Shown here: piece by piece, positions 34,968-46,157 of the stretch
Position numbering within the stretch: position 1 is the stretch's first letter
How the letters are laid out: each line of letters begins with the position of its first letter
NCBI RefSeq assembly: GCF_025698545.1
Contig: NC_068569.1
Location: 3,162,001 to 3,226,000 of the forward strand
Length of the DNA stretch: 64,000 nt
Direction of reading: 5' to 3'
From: Gossypium raimondii
Lineage: Eukaryota > Streptophyta > Magnoliopsida > Malvales > Malvaceae
Position numbers and translations under genes: made by a program
Notes under the pieces: model-generated
What the model was told of the DNA's origin: nothing
The model's input: only the letters and a program-made list of their open reading frames with translations
Database searches by the model: none

Positions 34968-36998
34968 TTATTGTGCATTTACTTGCTTTGGATAATCACC
35001 AAGTTGCTCCATCTGCCAGCTTTCTTGAGGAGCCACATGTTCATGTGAAGGTGTGTATTGCTGCCAAATTTCCTATAAACTTTTAGATAATTGTTATCCA
35101 AGTCTTAATAATATCTCCTAAGAACAAAGCAAGTTCCCTCTAATAACATTGTACGGAGAAAGCACATACAGACACACAAAAAGGGAAGGACGATAATTGA
35201 CAACAAAGCAGAACACTGTCATGCCGGACTTAGAATCATTCACACATTCCTGTTCAACAATGTACTTCTTGGAAATTTTGGCAGACTAGCCATTTCTATT
35301 AATGATCTCTTGTCGTTTCTTTCTTAGAGTGAAATTTTTTTTAGCCAGGACAAAATAAGGCCAACCAATTAACCACATGATTTGGTTAAAGTTTCATACC
35401 TCCATCTTCTCCAAAAGTTCATTGGCCGTTGGAGCAGAGACAATTATATGCCTAGCACCTGGCTTGATGAAACCCTCTTCGACACCGTTGTCGAATAAAG
35501 CAAGCAAATTATTGTAGTAACCATCAACATTTAGCAAACCAACCTGCATTTAAGTATAACGCATAATTGCAACATTGATTGACTATCGACATGCTTAGCT
35601 TAGTTCTTCAAGCTTGATGAAATGATGCCTTACTGTTTTCTTATGTATTCCAAGATGGGACCATGTTATCATCTCCAGCAACTCTTCCATTGTTCCATAT
35701 CCACCTAAAACATCAAATGTTATGATTAGAAGTCAATTTCCATCATTAATTAACAATTACTTTCACCGAACTTTCCTTTCTTGTTCTCTAGTATCGATGA
35801 AAAAGGCCAAGGTACTTTTTTACCAGGAAGAGCAATAAAGGCATCCGCTTCTCGGGCCATTTCAGCCTTGCGCTCATGCATGTCTAAAACAGTTCTCACT
35901 TCTCCAACCGTTTCTCCTGATATCTGTAGAATTATGCACCAATGATCAATCACAAGTGTACTGAAGACTAATTTGAATGATAAAACTGGACAAAACCTTT
36001 AAATGGTGAATGAAGGAAAGCATAAAAACCTTAAACTAAGAATTTATTTTTAAAGAAAGCTAATTAAAATGATTTACACAGGAGACTAGGATCCAATAAT
36101 CAGGAAACAATAGTTAATACAATATCGCAAGTTGAAAGTAAAGATACCTCAAAAGGCATGAGAGCTTTTGGAATTATCCTGCATGTAAAGAACGATTAAT
36201 TTACTTAGTAACAAACAAATTGCAAACAAGAAGGAAGCTACTTGTGCTTGCAACTTGTAACAGTTTTCTGCAGAGAAAAAACATTAAAATAAGCTTGTTC
36301 AAAAATCAAAAACCAGGCAAGTTGTTTACTTACCCAAGAACATGACAACCTCCATCATACACTGTCTGGGATATCAAACCCATCAACCCAACACTTCCCC
36401 CACCATACACCAAGTCTATCTTCCTCTTTACCTGCAATCAAAACACAAAGTCCACAACTATAAACAAGGGCAAACATTTAATACATAGAAGACTTAGAAG
36501 CCAAGCTAAAGAAAACTAGCAAAGACGCATTCTGTCAAATAACTCCCTTGCATCAACCAAGCACCTAATATTTGAACTCATGGATGGTCAACTGAGTCAT
36601 GACTGATACACCAAACAGAACTATACATGAAGCACCAACAACTCACACCATCAAAGAATAAAAAGAATAAAGAAAAACCATCAAAAACCTCATCTTCCTT
36701 ACTGTAAACTGACACACAATTCCAAAAATCGACAAACACCCACCTACCATCACTTGAAGTTAAGTACTAAACCTTTAAACACTAAAAAGTTAAATCTTTT
36801 TAGAGACCAACAACACGAACTTTTTCTTTCTCAAAATGATGTGCATAGAGATAGTGTTAAAGCAAAAAAAGAAAAAGAGCAAACCAGTTCATTGCCCAAT
36901 TCAAGAGCAGCATCACTGAAGACTTTTCTACGGCCAGAGTTGCTTCCACAGAAAACACATACTCTTTTGAACTTGCTACTGCCTTTCTCTTCTTCCAT
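34968..36998 (-). CDS. LOG8: Cytokinin riboside 5'-monophosphate phosphoribohydrolase, LOG8-like
   Basis: LOG enzymes release active free-base cytokinin from cytokinin nucleotides in one step, in cytosol and nucleus. Seven minus-strand exons: 36998-36885, 36431-36334, 36178-36148, 35923-35824, 35704-35634, 35543-35400, 35060-34968. They sum to 651 bases, 216 aa, the normal LOG length, with consensus GT-AG borders and frame kept. The protein starts [20 protein letters not shown]. It has the nucleotide-binding GGGSVGLMG (48-56) and the family signature PGGYGTMEE (114-122), split by an intron. The C-terminus [12 protein letters not shown] resembles Arabidopsis LOG8 more than LOG1/3/7 (from memory). 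An AATAAA overlaps the stop codon. The gene appears intact; it points toward the DUF3511 gene and away from the 189-aa gene. Confidence 0.95.
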
Positions 36999-39028
36999 TA
37001 ACAATATATCTCTCTCTCTATCTATATATCAGTTTTTTGTTTTTATTCCAATCTCAAATCATTGAGTTCAACTAAAAGGAAACAAAAAGCAATGGCCTTT
37101 CTCTTTGAGAGATAAAATTTTGTGCTCCTGACAATGAAAAAATTTTCTGAAAAGAAATAAAAGACCAACCAAATATATGAATATTAAAAATATGCAAAGG
37201 CTAACAAGAAACACGAAAAAAATCACTTCTTTTGAAAGCAAAACAATCTGGGTTAATCTTGAAATGATAAATAAATAAGAGAAAAGAAAAAGGACAGTTA
37301 AAATGAAATCAAAGACGGACGTTTTATATTTAGAGAAGAGAAGATGAGGAAGCCCACATGCTTTCAAGCCCTTTCTAATCCAATGTCTCTCTGTCGGCTT
37401 CAACCTCTCATTATGAGATTTTATTAATGTAAATTAAATTAAATTATTGTATAATAATTGTACAAACTTTACTTGCTAAGTAGTGTTTGCTTTCTCAAAG
37501 TCAAAAGGGCAAATCCAAATCAGAATTTTCATTCATAAAAAGCTAAGCTACTGAACTTAAAATTAGGTGAGAAAAAGAGCCAAGTTGTTGCTTTCACTAA
37601 CAAGACTTTAAAGTTCATGACTTGCATCAATTGTATTTTCATTTCTTTTAAAAAAATTATATGGAAATGAAAATATTAAAAATATCATGTTGGGAGAAAA
37701 AAAAAAGATTTGTTGGAGACTTCTTCCATATTCAATTTGTAATCATGATGTTTTGGGCTATTTTCATTTCTTTGGAAAACAAATAAAGGTGGACTCTTGT
37801 GAATTCATTTATATAATTTGACATCATTATTTCATAAGCACAAAATATATATGTTTTCGGAAAGGGGACTAATAATGGTAATATTAGATCATGGATGTAA
37901 TGGTAATGTATATTGTACTCTCAATGAGAAGATTTAAGTTCGAATTTTGGAGACGTATTGTTGAGAGAGGACTGCCACGAATCTCGAACATAGACGGTAA
38001 AACAGATATAAAGAATATTACAAAAAAAATATTATTAGTGATCCTACTTAAAATGGCTTTAATATTAAAGTTTGGTGTGACAACTATCTTACAGGTTTGA
38101 TTTAATAATTTCTTTTGAAAAATAACACCACGACATCATCCATTTTTTAAAAATATATATTATGTACTGAGTTTATTAATTATTTCGCATGAAAAAGATG
38201 TTAATAAATCAATAAACAGCAACAAATATCTATTTGAGTAATAAATATTGTGGAAAAAAGGAAGTTTTATTTTCCTTTATAAAATAGAAAAACAGCTTTT
38301 CATTTTAATTCTCATAATAACATTTTGATTCTAATTGGATCCTATGCCTATTTATTATCTATTTCTAGGAAAGAGCCGTTACCTCTAAACTTGGTTAAAA
38401 AGATTAAACAAATTAAATATTTCTTAGCAAGCCCTTAAATTAGTATAATTTATTCAAATAAGTCCTTGTAGTTTTTTTACCTAAATAACCCCGATTCTTT
38501 AGTGGGTACTCATAGAAACCCTTAATTTTTATTATTAAATGATATTGACAAAATTGCACGAATTTGTTTACGCTAACTTGTACAAATACATAAGTAACTT
38601 ATTTCTTTAAAAAACACATTGAATAAAGAAATAATTATGTTTTAAAATACAATCCATCTTTTTCAAAACCTACTCCTTAATAAAATTTTATATTTTCGAT
38701 ATATATCACTAATTTTAGATAATAATAATAATAAAGACTTTATCTTGATTATAAATAAAAAAAAAAGTTAAAAGAGTCAAAATTTAAATTGGGCCAAGGT
38801 CCATTTTTAGGTTATGACTCAACAATATAGAAGAGTAATTACTGAAGGTTGTGAATTTCCAAATTAATTAACTACCATTAACTGCCAATGAGTTATTAAC
38901 ATCAAAACACCCACAAAAACTGGAGAAAAAAACTAAGGTAAGAGTAATTATCTAACGTTTGACAAATTATGGAAAGCATAATTCCCTTAAATGTTGACAC
39001 CCCATAGTAATAGTAATTACTTTCCACA
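36999..39028. other. LOG8 promoter/leader and spacer
   Basis: The stretch just upstream of the LOG ATG (36999-37400, minus direction) holds a CT/GA-rich leader (TCTCTCTCTCTATCTATATAT at about 37010). A possible SINE-like copy lies at 37892-38060. The remainder is AT-rich with nothing recognisable, and the last 150 bases probably include the leader of the 189-aa gene. Confidence 0.5.
37892..38060 (+). mobile_element. Possible SINE-like copy
   Basis: GGATGTAATGGTAATGTA (box A-like) is followed by AAGTTCGAATTTTGG (box B-like) at about 37935, then GAGACGTATTGTTGAGAG and an A-rich stretch. The layout is similar to the copies at 8775 and 11570 but poorly preserved. Boundaries are guesses. Confidence 0.35.
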
Positions 39029-39598
39029 TTGCCAGGCATGGGCGTGACTGCAACAATGGCGATAATCACTGGTCTTTGCGGGTTTCGACGAAGACGACCA
39101 CCTGATTCACCTCCACCTGGTCTGTCAGAGAAACCAGATATACAATCAGAATTAATGGAAAAAACCCAAGAAGCAACAGCAATAGAAACAGATGCAAAAA
39201 CTGGGGATAATAATTCAAAGCAAGAAATGGTGATCAAAGAATTGCCTCCTCCGCCCGGGATGATGATGAAAGACGCTCATTCATGCAACAATTTCACGTT
39301 AAAGTCCGACTCCACGCGAAAACTAGGCACAACCTTGAGCGTAAAAAGCATATCGGTGAAGATTCGGGAGAAAAAAGCTAGACCTAAAGATGAAGATTCG
39401 ATATGGAAAAAGACGATTATATTAGGGGGGAAATGTAAAATATCAGATGATGATAATGATGCTGTTATCTTTAATGGCAAGCATGATACTGTATTAGCAT
39501 ACCATCCAAGGACTTTGAGTACCATATCTATTTCTAGAACTGGTTCCTTTAAGGAATCAGATAAGACAGCTTCAAGAATGAATTCCTTCAAACATTAA
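39029..39598 (+). CDS. Uncharacterised plant-specific protein, 189 aa
   Basis: Single open frame from MPGMGVTATMAIITGLCGFR to RMNSFKH. Residues 10-18 are a short hydrophobic patch followed by FRRRRPP, which could be a membrane- or organelle-associated start but is not a clear signal. The middle is polar and acidic, with an ELPPPPGMMM stretch (71-80). The most protein-like part is residues 104-174: SVKSISVKI, a basic run, EDSIWKKTIILGGKC (122-136), an acidic DDDNDAVIF, then LAYHPRTLSTISISR. I recall similar small plant proteins with a [ED]DSxWxKTIILG[GE]KC core followed by YHP and SxSR, but no known function. An upstream start is not available. It is probably a real gene, with function unknown. 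Confidence 0.75.
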   Translation: MPGMGVTATMAIITGLCGFRRRRPPDSPPPGLSEKPDIQSELMEKTQEATAIETDAKTGDNNSKQEMVIKELPPPPGMMMKDAHSCNNFTLKSDSTRKLGTTLSVKSISVKIREKKARPKDEDSIWKKTIILGGKCKISDDDNDAVIFNGKHDTVLAYHPRTLSTISISRTGSFKESDKTASRMNSFKH

Positions 39599-41560
39599 AA
39601 TCACCACAAGATCATAAGAAAAAAAAAGAAGGTTTGTTGATGTTAGTTGATAATCTATATTATTGTAAAAGACCAAACCAATGTTCATACTGTTCCTTCA
39701 AACTTGTGTCAGAAAGACCTTATTTGTCCTTGACATGTTTCACATGTTGTTGAATTTTAAGTTTTAAGGCTGTTTCCAGGATGATTATTTCTTCCCTTGA
39801 AACGTTCGACAAGATGCAACAGTTATTGTTCCAAAACCTTGATTTGTAACTAAGACCAATGTCTATTGGGGAATTGTTGATATCATCAATCAGTCTGGAA
39901 ATTAAAACAATATATTGTAGCTTTCATTCAATTCCATCTGCAACTTCCACTAATTGAGCTGATCAAAAGTCTCCAACGATGAAGTCAATCTTCTTGGCCT
40001 GCTGACAGATAGCTAGCCAGCTCTTGGACTAAATCTATTGTTCTGATCTCAACTCAAAAATTCAATTTAATCCAATATTTCATCTTAATATCCCAATTCG
40101 ATTAAAAAATTAATAATATAAATTTATTCAACTCAATTTAGACTTGGCTTAAACCCGATTTGAATAATTAAAATAAAAAATTATATCCAAAAATTAAAAT
40201 AATTTGAATAAAAAAAAGGTACTTAAATCCAAAACAACATAAATTTGAAATGATTTAAATCTCAAAATAGACGTATCTAACCCATCCAAGTAACAAATTT
40301 AAAATTAATTATTGCAAACCTTGAATAAATAGATAACTCAAAGTTTTTAAAAAGTGTCAAGAAAAGAAAAGTGCTAACGTTGCTTGCACTCCGATTCCGC
40401 GAATGCATGCAGACATGATGTGTATACATATATATGGTGTACTACTCCCCATGGAAACTTCACGAGTGGTTTTAGATTAGGTATAATAATTTTTTTAACC
40501 TTTAATTTTAATCATTAATATAATTTTCCTTTTTTAGTCTTAAAATTTAGTTTTTTTGGTCAAATTACGTTAAGAAAAATAAACATTTGTTAATTTTATT
40601 GATAACAAATGTATTGTCATGTAGATGAGATATCAACATTTTTCTTTTAATTTATAATTTTACAAATTTTAATAGTTTTAATTTTTTTAATTTTAAAAAT
40701 AATAATTATAGTTTTATTGATTTTTAAATTTTTTAAAATTAGTTAAATGTTGATGTATCATCCACGTGGCAATCCGCGTGTATGCTACGTCAACAAAGTT
40801 AAAAACATTACTTTTTCTATCTATTTTGAAGAGATTCGATAAAAAATATAAATTAGAAAACGAGAAAATAAATAAAAAACTAATATATTTTTTAAGGTTG
40901 AAAGTTGAAATAAATTATTAGGATGTAATTGATAAGCGAATTATGTTGAAATTAGTGTTTATATATAGTTTACTTCGCTTGAACCCAATAAAATTCCAAG
41001 AAAAATTTTACACACTTTCTTAGAAGGTTTCCTTACAATACTTGCCAAATATTCAACTTTAGTACAACCAAAGAGACACAGGAATCAAGTAAGCCTCAAT
41101 ATCTAAAAAAAAGAAGTAAAAGTAAGAAAAAGTGAAAGTGGAAACTATTAATTATATGTTTTATATGAAATTAAAAAGAAATGAATACCCTTAATTTATT
41201 ATTTTACATTTATATAAAATTTTGATTTATTTGTAATTAAAATTTACATACGCACTATGCCAATGAATTAAAAAAAGTTGTTTTAAAAGTAAATATAAAG
41301 ACATTTTAAAAATATATATGAATATGTTTTAAAATAAAAAGGCACAATTACCTTATTTAAAATTTTATTTTATTTTCTCAATTGAAATATGTATATTTTT
41401 TCACGGTATTAAATTCAATAAAAGTTATTGATAATATAAATTATCTTTTTAAAATTGCTATCAGAGTAAAAATTAAAATTATCAATAATTTTATTGAATT
41501 TAATACGGTGAAAAAAATACTTATAGCCTACATCAATTTTATAAATTATCTTTTTAAATT
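39599..41560. other. AT-rich spacer with repeat-like segments
   Basis: 39599-40000 may include a 3' UTR. 40490-40960 looks like an old DNA-element copy: it has the characteristic ATGTATCATCCACGTGGCAA and GTGTATGCTACGTCAAC stretch at 40752-40797, flanked by AT-rich partial palindromes. No gene is recognised. Confidence 0.45.
41391..41520. repeat. Near-perfect hairpin (about 45-nt arms)
   Basis: The left arm 41391-41440 contains CACGGTATTAAATTCAATAA, TTATTGATAAT. The right arm 41476-41520 contains ATTATCAATAA, TTATTGAATTTAATACGGTG. They are inverse complements with only a few mismatches, and the loop is about 36 nt. The outer sequence (CTCAATTGAAAT and TTCAATTGAAAT) continues the symmetry weakly. 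It may be a MITE or a small hairpin-RNA source. Coding is excluded. Confidence 0.85.
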
Positions 41561-41569
41561 CAATTGAAA

Positions 41570-42376
41570 TGAATACCCTTACAATTAAAAGTCAAAACAC
41601 ATTAAGGAAGACATCATCGTCCATCCAAAAGCAGCGATCTCCTAAGCCTAGGATGTTGGGCTGTACAGTGAGCATATCCAAACGTGGGCTACTTTTGAAG
41701 ATCCACCGACCCTTGATTTGCACCGTTGACCCACCACACAACTCGACTTTCTCCTTCGAATTTGCAGCAAAAACATCGCTTTTGAAGCTAACGACTTTCA
41801 CATACATACGAAACTCATCAAGGAACACCCCCCCTCTCCTTTCTCCCAAGAAGAGCAGGTATTTCAGATTTTGGTTCTAACCCAAATATTTGCATACCTG
41901 TTCTTCTTTTCTGGTACGTTTTTTGAACTTGGAATCATGGGAACTCTTTAAATTGATTGGTTCTTGGGATTGCTTAGGCTTATGTTATCTATTGCCTTGA
42001 AAGTGGTGGACGTGGGTGATTTAAGAGGAGACTTTTTGATGAATCTAGATTGAGGGTATGGAAGCAGGTTTATAACTATAAGGGTAGCTTTTGGATTTGG
42101 CAATTTCTGCGGTCTATCTTTCTTTGTTTCTTTGAATGTATCTTATTGTTATTGAAGAAAAGGATCGGCTTGTGAACCTGCCCGGCTTTCATCTGGATGT
42201 TCTCAAGCCTTTGAATTTACTACCCTTTGAACAGAAATCGTTTTCTTTTTGTATCCCAAGAGATAGATGGGATAAAGAGTTCTTCAAGCTTCAGGGTGGG
42301 TAATTATAATTTGACCAAATTTATTAAATTGAGGAAGATCTTGGTGATATAATTGGTCTGAGTTGGATATTTCGAG
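41570..42376 (+). other. Probable 5' leader region of the mitochondrial carrier gene
   Basis: From about 41600 base composition becomes less AT-rich, with CCCCCCCTCTCCTTTCTCCC at about 41830 followed by AAGAGCAG|GTATTT, a plausible leader-intron donor. The carrier's first coding exon begins at 42377. The frames at 41569-41880 are not recognisable proteins. The extent of the UTR is inferred. Confidence 0.4.
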
Positions 42377-44854
42377 ATGAATTCTCCTCAAGGCTCCACA
42401 TTGACAACAAATATGGCTGGGCTTGTTGATGGTTCAACAGCACGTGAAGAGGTTTCCCATATTGATTGTTTGCCTGTTTATGTCAAAGAGCTAATTGCTG
42501 GTGGTGGTGCTGGAGCTTTTGCTAAAACTACCGTTGCTCCTTTAGAACGGATTAAAATACTCATGCAGGTGAGTGATATTATATGTCTATGTAGTTCTAT
42601 ATTATATATATAGAGGGAGAGATTATAAGCATCATCCGAATACAAACCAAAAGTGTCATTTTTTGTTTTAGCATTTTGTGATGCTGAACTCTGTTAGTTG
42701 TTTAGCTTGGTTTTGGGTCCTGTAAAGTTACAAATTTGTCACTTGATCCCCCCCCCAACCAAAAATTATATATTTATTTATGCTTCATGCACGTTATCAC
42801 CGACAGTTTTATATGATTCACTCGCTATTTCTTTATTGTGCAGACAAGGACCGATGGTTTTCGGTCTCTTGGGGTGTATCAATCCTTAAGGAAGGTACTA
42901 AAGCATGAAGGTGTTCTTGGATTTTACAAGTAAGTTTACATATTATTTTGCCATTTTGCTTTCTCTATTCCCTCCCATAAAAGTTAGATGGGTTCATGCT
43001 TGTTCTTACTGGCAGAGGAAATGGAGCTAGTGTTGTTCGGATCATTCCATATGCAGCCTTACATTTCATGACTTATGAGCGTTATCGAGGTTGGATCTTA
43101 GATAACTATTCGTTCATGGGATCAGGACCTATTATAGATCTTTTAGCTGGTTCTGCATCTGGAGGGACTGCAGTAATATGCACTTATCCCTTGGACTTGG
43201 CTCGCACTAAACTTGCCTATCAGGTAAGAAGTGTACATAGGAATGGCATAGTTTCACATAAATATTTTTGAATCCTTTTCGATTATTTGGTTGAGGTTGA
43301 TCTGGTTTGTGGGTATTTACAATAAATTAATTCTGTCATCTTCTTACACTGGTTTAGTCAAATCTCCAAATTCTATCATTTAATTGTTGATTCTGGTTGT
43401 GGAATTGCATCACTAACGCACTCACGGCATTCGTACTTGGATAAATTGATTAACCTTGCTATTTATTAAGTGCTCCTTGCATGAACTGAATTACTAAAGG
43501 AAATGAATTTTCGTTACCCTGCTTCATATTTCTCATTAACTATTATGGTTTAACAGGTTACAGACACCAGAACAAATTTCAGGAGTGGTATAAGAAGTTT
43601 ATACCCTCAACCTGCATACAATGGCATAAGAGATGTACTGACAAGTGTTTACAGGGAAGGGGGAATACGTGGATTATATCGGGGTGTAGGTATGTATGTG
43701 ATTGTTTCTAATTCTTCATATTACAGATTAAGAATGAATTGATTTGACAATGACTCCTAGTTCTGTGCATTATTCTTATAACTGGCACAATCTTTCTTAT
43801 TTCCCTGTTTAAAGTATCTACAGTTTTCCATTGATAATATATTCATTAATTTAACTTGCAAACTTGAAATTGTTTTAGTGTAGTTGCTTTGTTTTGCACT
43901 TTGCAATTTATGCTTGGACTTGATGGAACCTTTTTCATGCATAGGTCCAACACTCACTGGCATCCTCCCATATGCTGGTTTAAAGTTCTACATTTATGAG
44001 GTACTAAAGCTACATGTTCCTGAAGAGCACCAAAAGTCCATTGCGATGCATCTTTCTTGTGGAGCAGTGGCTGGGTTGTTTGGGCAGACCTTCACATACC
44101 CATTAGATGTTGTAAGGAGACAGATGCAGGTATTGTGCCACAGCTATACATTTCTATGAGGGTGTAATTGCTATTCTCTAGTTTAATGGAATTGGCATTA
44201 TGTTGTTGTCTCCTATCAGGTGTTATTATTATATGCTTGGAATCTTTTCTGGGGTCTTTTAAATGTTTTGTGAAAAGATGCATATATTATGTTGTTTTCT
44301 TGCTAATGTCAACCATGGTTGAATAATTTGAGTTATTAGTGTCTCTATCTGCTTTTTAACTGGCACCTGGCTTTGTCATTGCCTCATCTGTGATGTAAAT
44401 TTTTAATGTTATCCTACAGGTTGAAAGTCTTCAGTGTTCAACAATTCAAGGTGGTACAAGATACAGAAACACATTGGATGGGCTTACTACGATTGCACGT
44501 AATCAAGGATGGAGACAATTGTTCGCAGGCTTGAGCATTAATTATATAAAGGTAGTTTATATACTCAACAATAATATCAACCTGGCTGCTCACTTTTGCG
44601 GATTCTTATTTGTTAGTTCTATCCTCTTCTGTCGTAACTGCTTTGAAACAAGAAACATTCATTAGTTTGGGTCCAACCTTTGTTTATAATCGACAAGTTT
44701 ATGTGATCTTGGGATGGTTGTCATTCTAATGATGTGTGTTACAATTTGTTGTCAGATGGTTCCTTCTGTGGCAGTTGGATTTGCATCATACGACATGATG
44801 AAGGTTTGGCTTCGCATACCACCTCGACAGAAATCACAGACAGTATCTTCTTAA
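42377..44854 (+). CDS. CoAc: Mitochondrial carrier family protein, coenzyme A transporter-like
   Basis: This inner-membrane solute carrier most resembles the plant CoA carriers CoAc1/CoAc2, which import coenzyme A into mitochondria. Seven coding exons: 42377-42568, 42844-42929, 43016-43223, 43557-43689, 43945-44129, 44420-44551, 44756-44854, total 1035 bases, 344 aa, with GT-AG borders and frame kept. Three repeats carry the carrier signature: APLERIK (54-60), YPLDLARTK (150-158) and YPLDVVRRQ (258-266). Other family-typical stretches are [39 protein letters not shown] and [11 protein letters not shown]. The length fits the subfamily (about 330-350). There is no cleavable presequence, as usual for carriers. 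The substrate is assigned by resemblance remembered for At1g14560/At4g26180, not proven. Confidence 0.93.
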
Positions 44855-46157
44855 TAAACGGAGATGGATTTACAATGGGGCCACCTGAAATCCTGAAACG
44901 CTTAAATAAGAATTTCAACCAAACTTTAGTTCCTTGATTTTATGATGTTTATTTTCAGATTGTTTATATCATATAACAAGAATGAGATAAATGGAGTGTG
45001 TTGATAAAAAAACTGTGCTTATTGTAGTTTTTATGAACCGCTGCTATTAAGCCAGGCATACAAAATACCTTATCTTGTTTCACCTTTTCTGAAAATTATT
45101 AGACATGGGCTTTTTCAATGATTTAGATAGCACTCATTTATTGATTTTGGATTACTTTGTTGCATCACAATCACAGTCGGCCATGGTTATTTAAAAGGCA
45201 CTCGAAGAGTCAACTAATGCCCACTTGTTAGATGGAACAGGGTGAAGGGACCATCGTCCATAATTCAGAAAATGAGCCTTATTTGTTTATATATAGGTAA
45301 GAGCAAGAGATTGGAACTTAAGTAATAGCTTCATCAACCTTTTTAGGCTCCCTAAGATGTTGGTTAGATAAAGTTGGATCCAAAAAGTCACATCCCCGAT
45401 TATTGCAGCAGTTCTCCAGCGGCATACTGCGTGTGATTCCATAAGACTAATCCTTTTGACTCTTTTTATCATTGGAAAATGTATATTTACTGACTGTATC
45501 TGCAAAACTTTAATTACTTGGAACTGGAGAAAAGAGTTTCACTAGATTATATTTCAAGTAAAATCAAAGAAAGAAGATGTCAATGTTGGAAATTTGAGAA
45601 CATCTTTGATTTGAGGCAAAAGAAAAGAAAAAGGTAGATTCATTAAGTCGTCAAAAAGTCGTAGTTTATTGTAACTTGAAGGTGTTGAAGATTCTTCAAT
45701 TACGAAGTAATGTCTGAAAACGAAGTTCCATCTACAACAGTACAAATATGTAAAGAGCAGAGTCCCCACCGCAACTAACTCGTCTTCCTACAGTTTCCAC
45801 GACCATGCAGAAAATAAATAAATAAATCAGTCGTTGTAGTAAAATAAGTAACCTATTTACCCGAGAGCTTCATACTATAATTTTATTATTATCTTCTTTC
45901 TTCTTCGTTCTTTTTTAATTTGCTTTGGTTTAGATCATATTTCTTCTAATTGTGGCTTCTTAAATCCTTGTTATGAGCCGCTTTGAAGGCCACTAAACCC
46001 CACCATATTCCCTTATGTCCCTCCCAGCTCAGCTATTTCAGCTGCTTTCTCATACGAACTCAAGGGTATTAATATGATAGCTTTCTTTTAGTCTAACGAG
46101 CATGTTTGATAATTCTGATTTTGCAGGTTTGAAGTCTGTAAAGAGATTTTAAGATCA
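44855..46157. other. Carrier 3' UTR, spacer, and leader of the IQM gene
   Basis: 44855-45030 is likely 3' UTR. A leader exon of the next gene probably lies within 45890-46150: pyrimidine-rich sequence, then an acceptor TTTTGCAG|GTTTGAAG at about 46126. Nothing else is recognised. Confidence 0.45.
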
